64,000 nt of DNA. Origin: Agrococcus jejuensis. GTDB lineage: Bacteria > Actinomycetota > Actinomycetes > Actinomycetales > Microbacteriaceae. This document shows positions 8,815 through 19,419 of this stretch, piece by piece. Position 1 is the first letter of the stretch. Every line of letters starts with the position of its first letter. The translations under genes were made by a program, and so were the position numbers. Under the pieces are notes generated by a model. It saw only the letters and a program-made list of their open reading frames with translations. It was not told the origin of the DNA and searched no databases. The stretch is from positions 806,001-870,000 of the forward strand of contig NZ_VEFR01000001.1 in assembly GCF_007679035.1 (NCBI RefSeq). Direction: 5' to 3'.

Positions 8815-9384
8815 GTGGTGGGCGAGCCTCCCTGTGGGCCCGCGCTCGTCGACGACCTGCTGTCTCGGGAGCGCTCGCGCATCCTCGGGGCGACGTGGGC
8901 GATCATCCGCACGCGTGACGATGCCGCGCTGAGCGCCGTCTGGGCGAGGCTCGCCGAGATCGAGGATGCGGTCGACCTGGTCGACCTCGGCGGCATGCTC
9001 GCACTCAACGGGCGGCACGTGACGCACGCGGTCGACCGTGTGCGCATGCACTGGCTCGGCGAGTGCCTCTGCCGCGCGTACCTCGACCACGAGATGTACG
9101 ACCCCGCGAAGGAGGCCGCGTACGGTCACGTGGCGATCGTCGAGGAGATCCCGGTCGTCGTGCACGGGCGCCCGTGGCGACCGCGACGCATCTGCGCATG
9201 CGCGGCCTGCGGGCAGCGCTACGACGTCACGGAGGACGAAGGGCACTACGTCTGGTGGCGGTGGCGCAGGGCCAAGGACGTCGAGGCCGAGGCGTCGGCT
9301 TCCGTGCCGACGCCGCGGAAGGTCGTCACGAACCCGCGCTCGCCCGCTCGAGCTCGCCGACGTCGATCTTCGCCATCGTCATGA
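8815..9384 (+). CDS. Uncharacterised cysteine-containing protein
   Basis: 189-residue protein of no recognised family. Codon use is strongly G/C at third positions in this frame, supporting a real gene. Seen: helical N-terminal half (residues 10-70), CLCRAYLDHEMYDP near 83-96, and a possible metal-binding cluster C-A-C-A-A-C near 127-132, followed by an aromatic stretch YVWWRWRR. The C-terminus is Ser/Arg/Pro-rich. GTG 8815 starts one base after the hisN stop, so it probably belongs to that transcript. Its last 59 bases overlap the convergent VOC gene. Confidence 0.65.
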   Translation: MVGEPPCGPALVDDLLSRERSRILGATWAIIRTRDDAALSAVWARLAEIEDAVDLVDLGGMLALNGRHVTHAVDRVRMHWLGECLCRAYLDHEMYDPAKEAAYGHVAIVEEIPVVVHGRPWRPRRICACAACGQRYDVTEDEGHYVWWRWRRAKDVEAEASASVPTPRKVVTNPRSPARARRRRSSPSS

Positions 9385-9802
9385 GCGCCTGCGTCACGGC
9401 ACCCGCGTTCGGGCCGGACATCAGCTGCCCCATCGTCGTCGGCACGATCTGCCACGACAGCCCGAACCGGTCGACGAGCCAGCCGCACTGGCTCTCGCGT
9501 CCGCCGCCCTCGAGCAGCGCATCCCACAGCCGGTCGATCTCGGCCTGGCCCTCGACCTCGAGCACGAGCGACACCGCCTCCGACAGCGGGAACTCGGGTC
9601 CGCCGTTGAGCAGCGTCACGGCGTGGCCGCCGATCGTCATGTCGACGGTGAGCGCCTGCCCGCCCTTGCCGCCGGGGAACGCCGCGTCGTCGGGATACCT
9701 GCTCGTGTGCAGGATCTCGCTGCCCGGCATGAGCGACACGTAGAGCGCCGCCGCCTCCTCGATGCCTCCGTCGAACCACAGGCTCGTCGCGACTCGCGTC
9801 AT
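9326..9802 (-). CDS. VOC-superfamily (PhnB-like) protein
   Basis: 158-residue protein of the 3-demethylubiquinone-9 methyltransferase/PhnB-like branch of the VOC (glyoxalase/bleomycin resistance) fold. Signatures: TSLWFDGGIEEAAALYVSLMPGS-type opening split over residues 5-27, GGHAVTLLNGGPEF, and CGWLVDRFGLSWQIVP, typical of this branch. Start ATG 9802 has GAGAGGGG upstream. Substrate is unknown; the family contains many unassigned members. It converges on and overlaps the cysteine-containing gene by 59 bases. Confidence 0.85.
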   Translation of the reverse strand: MTRVATSLWFDGGIEEAAALYVSLMPGSEILHTSRYPDDAAFPGGKGGQALTVDMTIGGHAVTLLNGGPEFPLSEAVSLVLEVEGQAEIDRLWDALLEGGGRESQCGWLVDRFGLSWQIVPTTMGQLMSGPNAGAVTQALMTMAKIDVGELERASAGS

Positions 9803-9888
9803 CGTGGACCCCTCTCGCATGCCGAGCGATCGCGCCCGTGCGCTCGCGAGCGTACGCCCGGCGCGCGACGCGCGGCTAGGGTCGAGGC

Positions 9889-10179
9889 ATGCGCGAGATC
9901 TCCGTGGACGCCATCGCCGCCGACACCGCCGTGCCCGTCGTCGACGTGCGCGAGCAGGACGAATGGGATGCGGGGCACGTGCCCCACGCCATCCACATCC
10001 CGATGGGCGAGATCGTGGAGCGGATCTCGGAGGTGCCCGACGGCGTCGCCGTGATCTGCCACTCGGGCGGACGCTCGGCGCGCGTCGTGCAGTACCTCGA
10101 GTCGCAGGGCTACACGGCCGCGAACGTCGTCGGCGGCACGTCGGCGTGGATCGCCGCCGGCCACGACGTCGCCCGCTGA
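9889..10179 (+). CDS. Single-domain rhodanese-like sulfurtransferase
   Basis: 96-residue rhodanese domain. The active-site loop is C-H-S-G-G-R-S near residue 63, with the typical DVREQDEWDAGHVPHAIHIP segment at about 19-38 (substrate-side strand and loop). Likely transfers sulfane sulfur or acts as a small sulfur carrier in the cytosol. TAGGGT (9877-9882) ends 6 bases before the ATG, so it looks leaderless. It has its own terminator and no obvious operon partners. Confidence 0.9.
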   Translation: MREISVDAIAADTAVPVVDVREQDEWDAGHVPHAIHIPMGEIVERISEVPDGVAVICHSGGRSARVVQYLESQGYTAANVVGGTSAWIAAGHDVAR

Positions 10180-10197
10180 GCGCCGGCCCCGAGCACG

Positions 10198-10235
10198 ACG
10201 AAGGGCCCGCGGACCGAGGTCTGCGGGCCCTTCGT
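10198..10235. terminator. Bidirectional terminator between rhodanese gene and tmRNA
   Basis: ACGAAGGGCCCGC (10198-10210) pairs perfectly with GCGGGCCCTTCGT (10223-10235) around a 12-base loop. It lies between two convergent genes and can serve both. Confidence 0.85.
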
Positions 10236-10264
10236 GGACTCCTGCGCGTGACACGCACCGACGG

Positions 10265-10636
10265 TGGTGGAGATGGGGGGAATCGAACCCCCGTCCATCG
10301 CTCGGACCGTGCGGCTTCTCCGAGTGCAGTCTGAGCTTGGTCGTTCTGCTCGGCCCCTACCTTTGCCCCAGACATCTAGGTAGACGGGCCCAGTCACAGT
10401 GCAAGTCCCACGAGTCCCTGTGACGCAGGCTCGCAGCAATCCCCCTAGATGACGCCGAGGTCCAGGGCGGGGGCAGACCTGGTTCGACGGACTTCAGGCT
10501 CGCTTAGGCAGCGAGGGCGAAGTCGGTGCGCTTTGCGTTGGCACCTATGGTTTTCCAGGGATCGTTGACGAGATGACCCTGGGTCCTCGACTCGCTTCCC
10601 GCAGCGACTGAGGCGATGTCGAAACCGATCATCCCC
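10265..10636 (-). ncRNA. ssrA: Transfer-messenger RNA (tmRNA)
   Basis: Rescues stalled ribosomes with SmpB. The 5' end GGGGATG (from 10636) pairs with CATCTCC followed by ACCA at the 3' end (10265), forming the tRNA-like acceptor stem; a T-arm GGTTCGATTCC is also present. The tag reading frame (10542-10504) encodes ANAKRTDFALAA and ends in TAA; the ALAA ending is the classic ClpXP degradation signal. CCA is encoded. A TACCAT hexamer at 10714-10709 on the reverse strand could be the -10 of a precursor with about 65 extra 5' bases. smpB lies 3 kb away. Confidence 0.95.
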
Positions 10637-10755
10637 GTGCTGCGGTGCGTGTCACGCGCTGTGGAGTTGCCAAGCCGCCTCGTTCCTCGCGGTCCGCGGC
10701 AGCCCTCCATGGTACGGCGCTCGCCGCCCGCGGGGCAACGACGGCGTGTCCGCCC

Positions 10756-11784
<1,029 letters not shown>

Positions 11785-11926
11785 GGGTCCATCCAACCCT
11801 GCGCATGCGAGCGTGTCGAACCGGCGGCGCACGGGCACTTCTCCCCATCGCGTTCGCAGCCGCCCCTGCCTAGCCTGGGAGCGAACATCGGCCGCTCCCA
11901 CGGCCCTGCACCACGGATGGGACCGC

Positions 11927-13351
11927 ATGGCAGACGATCACGCTCCAGGCCCGAGCCCGGCGTACGACCCCTGGCGCGGCCAGCAGCCACCCGCCCAGGG
12001 CGGGCCGGGCGAGGACCGACCCGCGTCGGCGCGGCCGCAGGGGCCGCAGCCCGGCGCACCCGTGCGCAACCCCGACGGCTCGTGGACGGTCGAGGTGCAT
12101 CCGAGCGACGGATCCGCTCCCGGCGGGGCGTACCCCCAGCCGCGACGGCCGCTGAGCACGCCGTCGCAGCCCATGCCCGTGCAGCCGCCGCCGCCGTGGA
12201 TGCAGCAGCCGCCCGCCCCGCAGCTCGCTCCGCCGCAGGGCATGCCGCAGACCGGCCAGCGCCGCGGCCCTCGTCTGGGCCTCATCCTCGGCATCTCGAT
12301 CCCGGTCGCGATGCTCGCGATCGGCGGCGTCGTCGCCGCGCTCGTCGTGCCCGGCGTGCTGCGCGACCGCGATGCGCAGTCGGCAGCCGACGACTACGCG
12401 GCGCAGGTCGCCGACTGGGAGTCGGTCTACTCCGACGCGGCGCTGCAGCCGCTCGCCGAGCTCGACACCGCATCCTTCGACGCCGGCCTCGCGACGGCGG
12501 CGCCGAGCATGGGCTCGGGCTCGTACGACGACGTCGCCGCCGACGCGAGCGGCGTGCAGGGCGCGTGCGACGCCATGGCGGGCCTCTCGGGCCAGGCCGC
12601 GATGCTCACGGCGCCGGCGCCGGCCCTGCGCGTCGTCGAGGGCGGCGAGGGCAACGACGCCTACGCGCAGGCGCTCGCGGCCACGGCCGTCGACGGCCCC
12701 CGCTACGAGGCCGCCGCCGGGCTCGCCGACGCCGTCGCGGCGCCGTTCGACGTCATCGGGTCGGCCTGCGCGCTCGTGCTGGCGCAGGCCGACGCCGACG
12801 CCGCGTTCGCGACGGCCTACGCCGACTACCTCGCGACCCTCACGCTGCCGCAGGGCGGCACGGAGCGGTACGACGTCGACGCGTCGCGATGGATCGAGTT
12901 CACCTGCAACGCGGCGACGGGATGCGCGTCGTTCGTCGACCGGGCCGCACGCGCCACGGCCGCCACGGCGTGGGATGCGGCGTTCGTGACGTACAACCAG
13001 TCGATGGCGCAGTCCTACCGCGACCACTGCCCCACGGCCGACCTGCAGTCGACGTGCGACGCGTGGGCGGGGATGCACGACCAGGGCGCGCAGCTCGCCG
13101 CCGCGGTGAGCGCCGCGTACCGCGACGAGGACGTGACGGGCGGCGCTGCGTTCGGCGGCGACACGATCCCGGCGCCCGACGCCGCCGCGGCGCTGGACGC
13201 CTACGTCACGACCGACGAGTCCGCCTACGCGTCGGCCTCCGCCACGACGGCGACGGCGACGGGCGCGACGACGATGCTCGGGGCCATCAGCGCGCTCGTG
13301 CGCGGCGAGGGGCAGACGATTCGCGACGCGGCGTCGGCCGTGCGCGGCTGA
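11927..13351 (+). CDS. Membrane-anchored exported protein with Pro-rich cytosolic head
   Basis: Unknown function, 474 residues. Residues 1-120 are Pro/Gln/Gly-rich and predicted disordered; residues about 123-147 form one transmembrane helix (LGLILGISIPVAMLAIGG, continuing); the rest is an Ala/Asp-rich extracellular domain with six or so cysteines (ACDAM, SACAL, TCNAATGC, HCPT, TCDA) likely forming disulfides. TAGCCT at 11871-11876 may be its -10. It is divergent from pfkA and convergent with smpB. Orientation is inferred from positively charged residues before the helix. No family recognised. Confidence 0.8.
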   Translation: MADDHAPGPSPAYDPWRGQQPPAQGGPGEDRPASARPQGPQPGAPVRNPDGSWTVEVHPSDGSAPGGAYPQPRRPLSTPSQPMPVQPPPPWMQQPPAPQLAPPQGMPQTGQRRGPRLGLILGISIPVAMLAIGGVVAALVVPGVLRDRDAQSAADDYAAQVADWESVYSDAALQPLAELDTASFDAGLATAAPSMGSGSYDDVAADASGVQGACDAMAGLSGQAAMLTAPAPALRVVEGGEGNDAYAQALAATAVDGPRYEAAAGLADAVAAPFDVIGSACALVLAQADADAAFATAYADYLATLTLPQGGTERYDVDASRWIEFTCNAATGCASFVDRAARATAATAWDAAFVTYNQSMAQSYRDHCPTADLQSTCDAWAGMHDQGAQLAAAVSAAYRDEDVTGGAAFGGDTIPAPDAAAALDAYVTTDESAYASASATTATATGATTMLGAISALVRGEGQTIRDAASAVRG

Positions 13352-13367
13352 CGCGAGGGCGGGTCGG

Positions 13368-13844
13368 CTACTCGTTCATCCGGTTGCGCGTGCGCATGGC
13401 GCGGTCGGCCTCGCGCTTGTCCTGCCGCTCGCGCAGCGTCTGGCGCTTGTCGTACTCGCGCTTGCCCTTCGCGACCGCGAGCTCGACCTTCGCCCTGCCG
13501 TCGAGGAAGTACAGCGACAGCGGCACGAGCGTGTAGCCGCCCTGCGCCACGGCAGCCTGCAGCTTCTCGATCTGGTGCTTGTGCAGCAGGAGCTTGCGCT
13601 TGCGACGGGGCGGGTGGTTCGTCCAGGTGCCCTGGCCGTACTCGGGGATGTGCACGGCGTCGAGCCACGCCTCTCCCCTGTCGACGTAGGCGTAGCCGTC
13701 GACGAGCGACGCGCGGCCGGCGCGCAGCGACTTCACCTCGGTGCCGGTGAGCACGAGGCCCGCCTCGTAGCGGTCCTCGATCGTGTAGTCGTGCCGCGCC
13801 TTCTTGTTCTGGGCGACGACCTTCTGGCCCTGCTCGCGTGCCAT
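13368..13844 (-). CDS. smpB: SsrA-binding protein SmpB
   Basis: Binds tmRNA and brings it to stalled ribosomes. 158 residues; the conserved opening [33 protein letters not shown] and the basic C-terminal tail [18 protein letters not shown] are visible. ATG 13844 sits about 68 bases after ftsX, in the usual prfB-ftsE-ftsX-smpB order. Its RNA partner ssrA is 3 kb away on the same strand. Confidence 0.96.
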   Translation of the reverse strand: MAREQGQKVVAQNKKARHDYTIEDRYEAGLVLTGTEVKSLRAGRASLVDGYAYVDRGEAWLDAVHIPEYGQGTWTNHPPRRKRKLLLHKHQIEKLQAAVAQGGYTLVPLSLYFLDGRAKVELAVAKGKREYDKRQTLRERQDKREADRAMRTRNRMNE

Positions 13845-13912
13845 GATCGCCTCCTCGAATCGACTGGTGCGCAGCCGGTCAGCCTAGCACGCGGACGCGC
13901 GCTCGCTGCCGG

Positions 13913-14823
13913 TCAGACCTTGAGGTACCGGCGGATGGCGACGGCTGCCGCGAGGCCGGCGAACAGCACGCCGAACGCCACGAGCCCCGGCGCCACGAGC
14001 AGCGCGTCGTCGAGCGAGACGACCGCGACCGTGCGCAGCGTCTGCGCGACGTAGCCCTGCAGCACGCCCTGCACGAGCGCGACGATCGCGCCGGCGGCGA
14101 GCAGCGATCCCACGAGCGCTGCGACGACGCCCTCGAGGATGAACGGCGTCTGGATGAAGCGGTTCGATGCACCCACGAGCCGCATGATGCCGAGCTCGCG
14201 ACGTCTCGAGAACGCCGAGAGGCGGATGGTCGTGGCGATGAGCAGCACGGCGGCGACGAGCATGAGCACGGCGATGCCGACGGCCGCGAGGCTCGCGGTG
14301 TTGAGCACCGAGAAGATCGGCTCGAGCAGGGCTCGCTGGTCGCGCACCTCGAGCACGCCGGGCAGCCCCGCCGTCGCCTCGGCGACGACGTCGGCGTCGG
14401 CGGGCGTCACGGGGCTCACCCACAGCGCCTCGTTCATCGTGTCGGCCGTCGCGAACTCGGCGGTCGTCGTACCGCCGAACTGCTCCATGAAGCGCGCGTA
14501 GGCGGCGTCGCGATCCTCGAACTCCACGCCGTCGACGTACTGCGCGACCGCCGGACCGGCGAGGGCGTCCTCGACGGCCTGGATCTGCTCGGGCGTGGCC
14601 GCGGCCTGCGAGCACGTCTCGGTCTGGTCGATGTCGTTGCAGAAGTACACCGCGACCTGGGCCCGGTCGTACCAGAAGCCCTTCATCTGGGTGATCTGCA
14701 TCTGCAGCAGCACGGCGGCGCCCACGAACGTCAGCGAGATGAACGTGACGAGCACGACGGCGACGGCCATCGACAGGTTGCGACGCAGGCCGGTCCAGAC
14801 CTCCTGCAGCACGAGCGCGACCC

Positions 14824-14827
<4 letters not shown>
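13913..14827 (-). CDS. ftsX: Cell division protein FtsX
   Basis: Permease-like partner of FtsE that couples division-site ATP hydrolysis to activation of peptidoglycan hydrolases outside the cell. 304 residues: TM1 near 20-45, a large extracellular loop about 46-170 with two cysteines (FCND, ETCS), then three C-terminal helices (AVGIAVLMLVAAVLLIATT and two more after residue 220). The conserved cytosolic RRELGIMRLVGAS lies between TM2 and TM3. Its ATG overlaps the ftsE stop by 4 bases (ATGA). Confidence 0.94.
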
Positions 14828-15558
<731 letters not shown>

Positions 15559-15636
15559 TCGTCGAGGCTACGACCGGGGATGCGCCGTACCCCGGCACTC
15601 CCCCGGCGCGGCGCGGATGCGGTGCGTGAGCACCGC

Positions 15637-17052
15637 TCAGCCTCGTGCGCGCCAGTGGGCGACGCGACCGGTCGCCTGCGCGAGCCCGAGGATGCCGACG
15701 TGCGTGCGCTCGGGCTGGCCCCAATGGCTGCGCTCGTACAGCTCGTGGCGCGCCCCGAAGCCCGTGCCGATCGCATCCCACAGCGCGCCCATCACCGCGA
15801 GCCGCTCGTCGGCGTCGGCGCCGCTGGAGCCGCGCAGCAGCGGCGCGAGCTCGGGATGCGCGCCGAGGCCGTCTGCCGGGATGGGGAGGTGGGCGAGGCC
15901 CGAGGCGACGGCGGTCTCGAGCGTCACGCGCATGCGGCTGTAGGCATCAGGAGCGTAGGCCGAGAACGCGAGCGCGGGCTCGACGCCGGGACCCCACGCG
16001 CGACCGCCAGGCAGGTCCTCGTCGCCCACGGGCGCGGCCTGCTCGATCATGGCGTCGCGCATGCCGGCGACGACGTGGCGGAAGGCGATGGTCTCGCCGA
16101 GCGCGGCCTGCACGCTGCGGATCGATGCGGTGCCCATGATCTCGGTGGCGCGCACCGCGAGCCCCGCGATCCACTCGAGCTTCGCCTCGAGTCGCGTGGC
16201 GGACTGGAACGCGAGTCGCGCGTTCCAGCCGACGGCGCCGCGGTTGTGGCCGAGCATGGTCTCGGCGTCGCGGATGAGCACGTCCTCCCACGGCACGAGC
16301 ACGTCGTCGAAGACGACGAGGGCGTCGTGCTCGGCGAAGCGCGTCGCGAGGGGCTGGTCGGCGCGCGTCGGCACCGTGCGGGCGTAGAGGCGCAGGCCCG
16401 GCGCACCGACCGGCACGGTGCACGCGATGGCGAAGCCGTCGGTCTGCACCTCGCCGCCGAAGTGGGAGACGAGGAGCCGCTGGGCGGTCGCCGCGCCCGT
16501 CACGACCGCCTTGGCGCCGCGCAGCACCAGGCCGTCGCCACTCTCGCGCACGACGTGCAGGAAGACGTCGCCGACCTCGTCGGGCGGCAGGTCGCGGTCG
16601 ACGGGCGGGTTCACGAGCGCCTGCGCGTAGTGGGTGACGGAGCGCTGATGCGCCGCGAGCGTCGCGCGCACCGCATCCGCCTGCGGCCCGTAGAACGACG
16701 CGTGGGCGGCCATCGACGTGAGGACCGAGGCCATCATCTCGGGCGTGCGGCCCAGCCAGCCGTGGGTCTCGCGCTGCCAGGCGCGGATGGCCTCGCGCTG
16801 CGCCCGCAGGTCATCCCGCGAGCGCGGGATGGTCGAGAACGCGTGCGTGCGCACGCCCTCGGGCGTCGTCGCGAGCAGCACGTCGGCGTCGGGGCCGTGC
16901 AGGCGGTCGTACAGCGACGCGATCGTCGCCGCCGTGCCGGCGAGCGCCGGGTGCTCGGCGACCGCATCCACGCGCTCGCCGTCGAGGATGACCGCACGAC
17001 CGTCTCCGAGCGACGCGAGGTACTCGGCTCCGGTCTGCGGCCCGCGCGTCAC
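15637..17052 (-). CDS. 4-hydroxyphenylacetate 3-monooxygenase (HpaB)-family flavin hydroxylase
   Basis: Flavin-dependent aromatic hydroxylase of the HpaB/PvcC family (acyl-CoA dehydrogenase-like fold), 471 residues. Supporting segments: an opening [60 protein letters not shown], and [12 protein letters not shown]. It needs reduced FADH2 from a separate reductase (HpaC); none is adjacent. Its GTG overlaps the prfB stop (GTGA), so it is cotranslated with prfB, an unusual insertion into the conserved prfB-ftsE order. The substrate is unknown. Confidence 0.85.
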   Translation of the reverse strand: MTRGPQTGAEYLASLGDGRAVILDGERVDAVAEHPALAGTAATIASLYDRLHGPDADVLLATTPEGVRTHAFSTIPRSRDDLRAQREAIRAWQRETHGWLGRTPEMMASVLTSMAAHASFYGPQADAVRATLAAHQRSVTHYAQALVNPPVDRDLPPDEVGDVFLHVVRESGDGLVLRGAKAVVTGAATAQRLLVSHFGGEVQTDGFAIACTVPVGAPGLRLYARTVPTRADQPLATRFAEHDALVVFDDVLVPWEDVLIRDAETMLGHNRGAVGWNARLAFQSATRLEAKLEWIAGLAVRATEIMGTASIRSVQAALGETIAFRHVVAGMRDAMIEQAAPVGDEDLPGGRAWGPGVEPALAFSAYAPDAYSRMRVTLETAVASGLAHLPIPADGLGAHPELAPLLRGSSGADADERLAVMGALWDAIGTGFGARHELYERSHWGQPERTHVGILGLAQATGRVAHWRARG

Positions 17053-18170
17053 GAGTCGGCCCGCTCCTGCTGCTGCTGCTTGCGCCAGCGGATGCCTGCG
17101 GCGATGAACCCGTCGAGGTCGCCGTCGAAGACGTTCGACGGGTTGCCGACCTCGTGCTCCGTGCGCAGGTCCTTGACCATCTGGTACGGCGCGAGCACGT
17201 AGGAGCGCATCTGGTCGCCCCACGATGCGGTGATGGTGCCCGCGAGCTCCTTCTTGCGCGCGGCCTCCTCCTCGCGCTGCAGCAGCATGAGGCGCGACTG
17301 CAGCACGCGCATGGCGGCGGCGCGATTCTGGATCTGCGACTTCTCGTTCTGCATCGACACGACGAGACCGGTCGGGAGGTGCGTGATGCGAACGGCGGAG
17401 TCGGTCGTGTTGACCGACTGGCCGCCGGGGCCCGACGAGCGGAAGACGTCGACGCGGATGTCGCCCTCGGGCACCTCGACCTCGTCGACCTGGTCGAAGA
17501 GCGGCACGACCTCGACGGCGGCGAACGACGTCTGGCGCTTGCCCGCCGCGCCGAAGGGGCTCATGCGCACGAGGCGGTGGGTGCCGGCCTCGACCGACAG
17601 GTTGCCGAACGCGTAGGGCGCGTCGACCTCGAACGACGCGGACTTGATGCCCGCCTCCTCCGCGTACGACGTGTCGTAGACGCGCACGCTCATGCCGTGC
17701 TGCTCGGCGTAGCGCAGGTACATGCGCAGCAGCATCTCGGCGAAGTCGGAGGCGTCGACGCCACCGGCGCCCGCGCGGATGGTGACGACGGCGGGCAGCT
17801 CGTCGAACTCGCCGTCGAGCAGGGTGTGCACCTCCATCTCGGAGACGGTCTTCTGCAGGGCGCCGAGCTCCTTGCGGGCCTCTGCCCGCGAGTCCTCGTC
17901 GTCCTCCTCGTTGGCGAGCTGCACGAGCACCTCGAGGTCGTCGATGCGGCTCGCGACGTCGCCGATGCGCTTGAGCTGCGACTGGCGGTGGCTGAGCGCG
18001 GTCGTGACCTGCTGCGCCTTCGCCGGGTCGTCCCAGATGTCGGGCGCGCCGGCCTGCTCGCTGAGCTCGGCGATCTCGCGCTCGAGGCGCGGGAGGTCGG
18101 CGACGGCGGCGATGTCGGAATGGGTGCTGCGCAGATCGGCGATCTCGCCGGCGATGTCGAGGTCGGCCAT
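17049..18170 (-). CDS. prfB: Peptide chain release factor 2
   Basis: Terminates translation at UGA and UAA. 373 residues with GGQ motif in [18 protein letters not shown] (catalysis in the peptidyl transferase centre) and the RF2 tripeptide S-P-F in [11 protein letters not shown] (stop codon recognition). The frame is open from ATG 18170, so there is no E. coli-style programmed frameshift. TAGGCT (18184-18179) lies 8 bases upstream, a leaderless-type promoter. Downstream coding overlaps by 4 bases. Confidence 0.96.
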   Translation of the reverse strand: MADLDIAGEIADLRSTHSDIAAVADLPRLEREIAELSEQAGAPDIWDDPAKAQQVTTALSHRQSQLKRIGDVASRIDDLEVLVQLANEEDDEDSRAEARKELGALQKTVSEMEVHTLLDGEFDELPAVVTIRAGAGGVDASDFAEMLLRMYLRYAEQHGMSVRVYDTSYAEEAGIKSASFEVDAPYAFGNLSVEAGTHRLVRMSPFGAAGKRQTSFAAVEVVPLFDQVDEVEVPEGDIRVDVFRSSGPGGQSVNTTDSAVRITHLPTGLVVSMQNEKSQIQNRAAAMRVLQSRLMLLQREEEAARKKELAGTITASWGDQMRSYVLAPYQMVKDLRTEHEVGNPSNVFDGDLDGFIAAGIRWRKQQQQERADS

Positions 18171-18385
18171 GATCGTCCAGCCTAGCGAGCCGCGGCCGCA
18201 TCCGACTCGCGCTGGCACGGGCGTGCGGCCACGGCGGTCGCGCGCACGCGCTCGCGAGGGCACGTGCTCGCCGCCGCGCGTGCGCCGCGCTCGCGCAGAT
18301 CGTGGAGCGGCGCATCCTGGCACGCGTCGCACCCGCCGTGCGCACATGCGATGGGCAATGCACAGCGCGCTACCATTCGACTCGC

Positions 18386-18472
18386 ATGGACCACCTCATC
18401 CGCGACCGCGTCGCCCTCGTCCCGGCCCTCCGGAGCACGTCGGGCGCGTCCGTCGTCGGTGCCACCGCATGA
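18386..18472 (+). CDS. 28-residue leader ORF of the mevalonate operon
   Basis: Small [19 protein letters not shown]... of 28 codons whose TGA overlaps the mvk ATG (ATGA, 18469-18472), the same coupling geometry used between the operon's genes. TACCAT (18371-18376) ends 9 bases before its ATG, so it may be the first translated frame of a leaderless transcript. The 215 bases upstream to prfB (18171-18385) contain no other convincing gene. It could be a regulatory leader peptide or simply deliver ribosomes to mvk; alternatively mvk is translated independently. Too short for a family call. Confidence 0.5.
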   Translation: MDHLIRDRVALVPALRSTSGASVVGATA

Positions 18473-19419
18473 CGAACGTCTCGAGCGGGGTCCGCGACAC
18501 CGCCACCGCCACGGCGCACGCGAAGGCGATCCTCGTCGGCGAGCACTCGGTCGTGCACGGCGCGCCGGCCATCGCGACGCCCCTCGACGCCCTGACGATC
18601 ACCGCGACCGCATCGCTGGCCGCCGATGGCACGACGACCCTGACGACCGACGACTACACGGGCTCGCTCGACGAGGCGCCCGACGGCCTCGCCCCGACCG
18701 TGGCGGCCGTGCGCCTCGCGATGGACCACGTGCACGCCGCGCCGCTCGACGTCGACGTGCGCAACGAGGTGCCGCTGTCGGCAGGGCTCGGCTCGAGCGC
18801 GGCGACGGCCGCGGCGATCGTGCGCGCCATCGCCCGCTGCGCCGACGTCGACCTCGACGACGCCACGCTGCAGTCGCTCGTGCACCAGGCCGAGCAGGTG
18901 GCGCACGGCCGCCCGTCGGGCCTCGACGCCCGCACCGTCGTGGCCGCCGGCCCCATCTGGTTCCAGTCGGGCGCATCCCGACCGCTGCCCGTCGGCGCAC
19001 CTGTGACGATCGTCGTCGCCGACTCCGGCTCGCGCGGCTCGACCCGCGAGATGGTCGCGCACGTCGCCGAGCTGCGCCGCACCGATCCCGCACACCTCGA
19101 CGCCGCGATCGCGACCCTCACGCAGGTCGTGCACGACTTCGCCGACGGCCTCGCCACGGGCGACGTGACGGCGCTCGGCGCCGCGATGTCGACGGCGCAC
19201 GCCGAGCTGCGCGGCCTGGGCGTGAGCACGCCCCACCTCGATACCCTCGTGGAGGCCGCGATGGCTGCGGGCTCCGCTGGTGCGAAGCTCACGGGCGGAG
19301 GCGGTGGCGGATGCGTGCTCGCGCTCGCCCCCACCGTGCACGACGCTCCCGCGATCGCGGCTGCGATGCGCGCCGCCGGTGCGCGCGCGACGTGGACCGC
19401 GACCGTGGAGACGACATGA
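18469..19419 (+). CDS. mvk: Mevalonate kinase
   Basis: GHMP kinase converting mevalonate to 5-phosphomevalonate. 316 residues: opening AKAILVGEHSVVHGAPAIA, the GHMP ATP-binding motif PLSAGLGSSAATAAAI at 102-117, and the C-terminal motif KLTGGGGGGC near 281-290. The invariant catalytic Asp is in GRPSGLDART. First enzyme gene of the operon. ATG 18469 overlaps the leader ORF stop and no clear independent RBS is visible, which argues for coupling. Its own stop overlaps mvaD by 4 bases. Confidence 0.93.
   Translation: MTNVSSGVRDTATATAHAKAILVGEHSVVHGAPAIATPLDALTITATASLAADGTTTLTTDDYTGSLDEAPDGLAPTVAAVRLAMDHVHAAPLDVDVRNEVPLSAGLGSSAATAAAIVRAIARCADVDLDDATLQSLVHQAEQVAHGRPSGLDARTVVAAGPIWFQSGASRPLPVGAPVTIVVADSGSRGSTREMVAHVAELRRTDPAHLDAAIATLTQVVHDFADGLATGDVTALGAAMSTAHAELRGLGVSTPHLDTLVEAAMAAGSAGAKLTGGGGGGCVLALAPTVHDAPAIAAAMRAAGARATWTATVETT

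Noticed and set aside
10504..10710. 68-codon reverse ORF ending ANAKRTDFALAA
   Set aside because: The end is the tmRNA tag; the rest is tmRNA structure and upstream sequence, not a protein gene.
17049..18170. Possible programmed frameshift in prfB
   Set aside because: The frame is open from ATG 18170 to the end with no early in-frame UGA, so none is needed.
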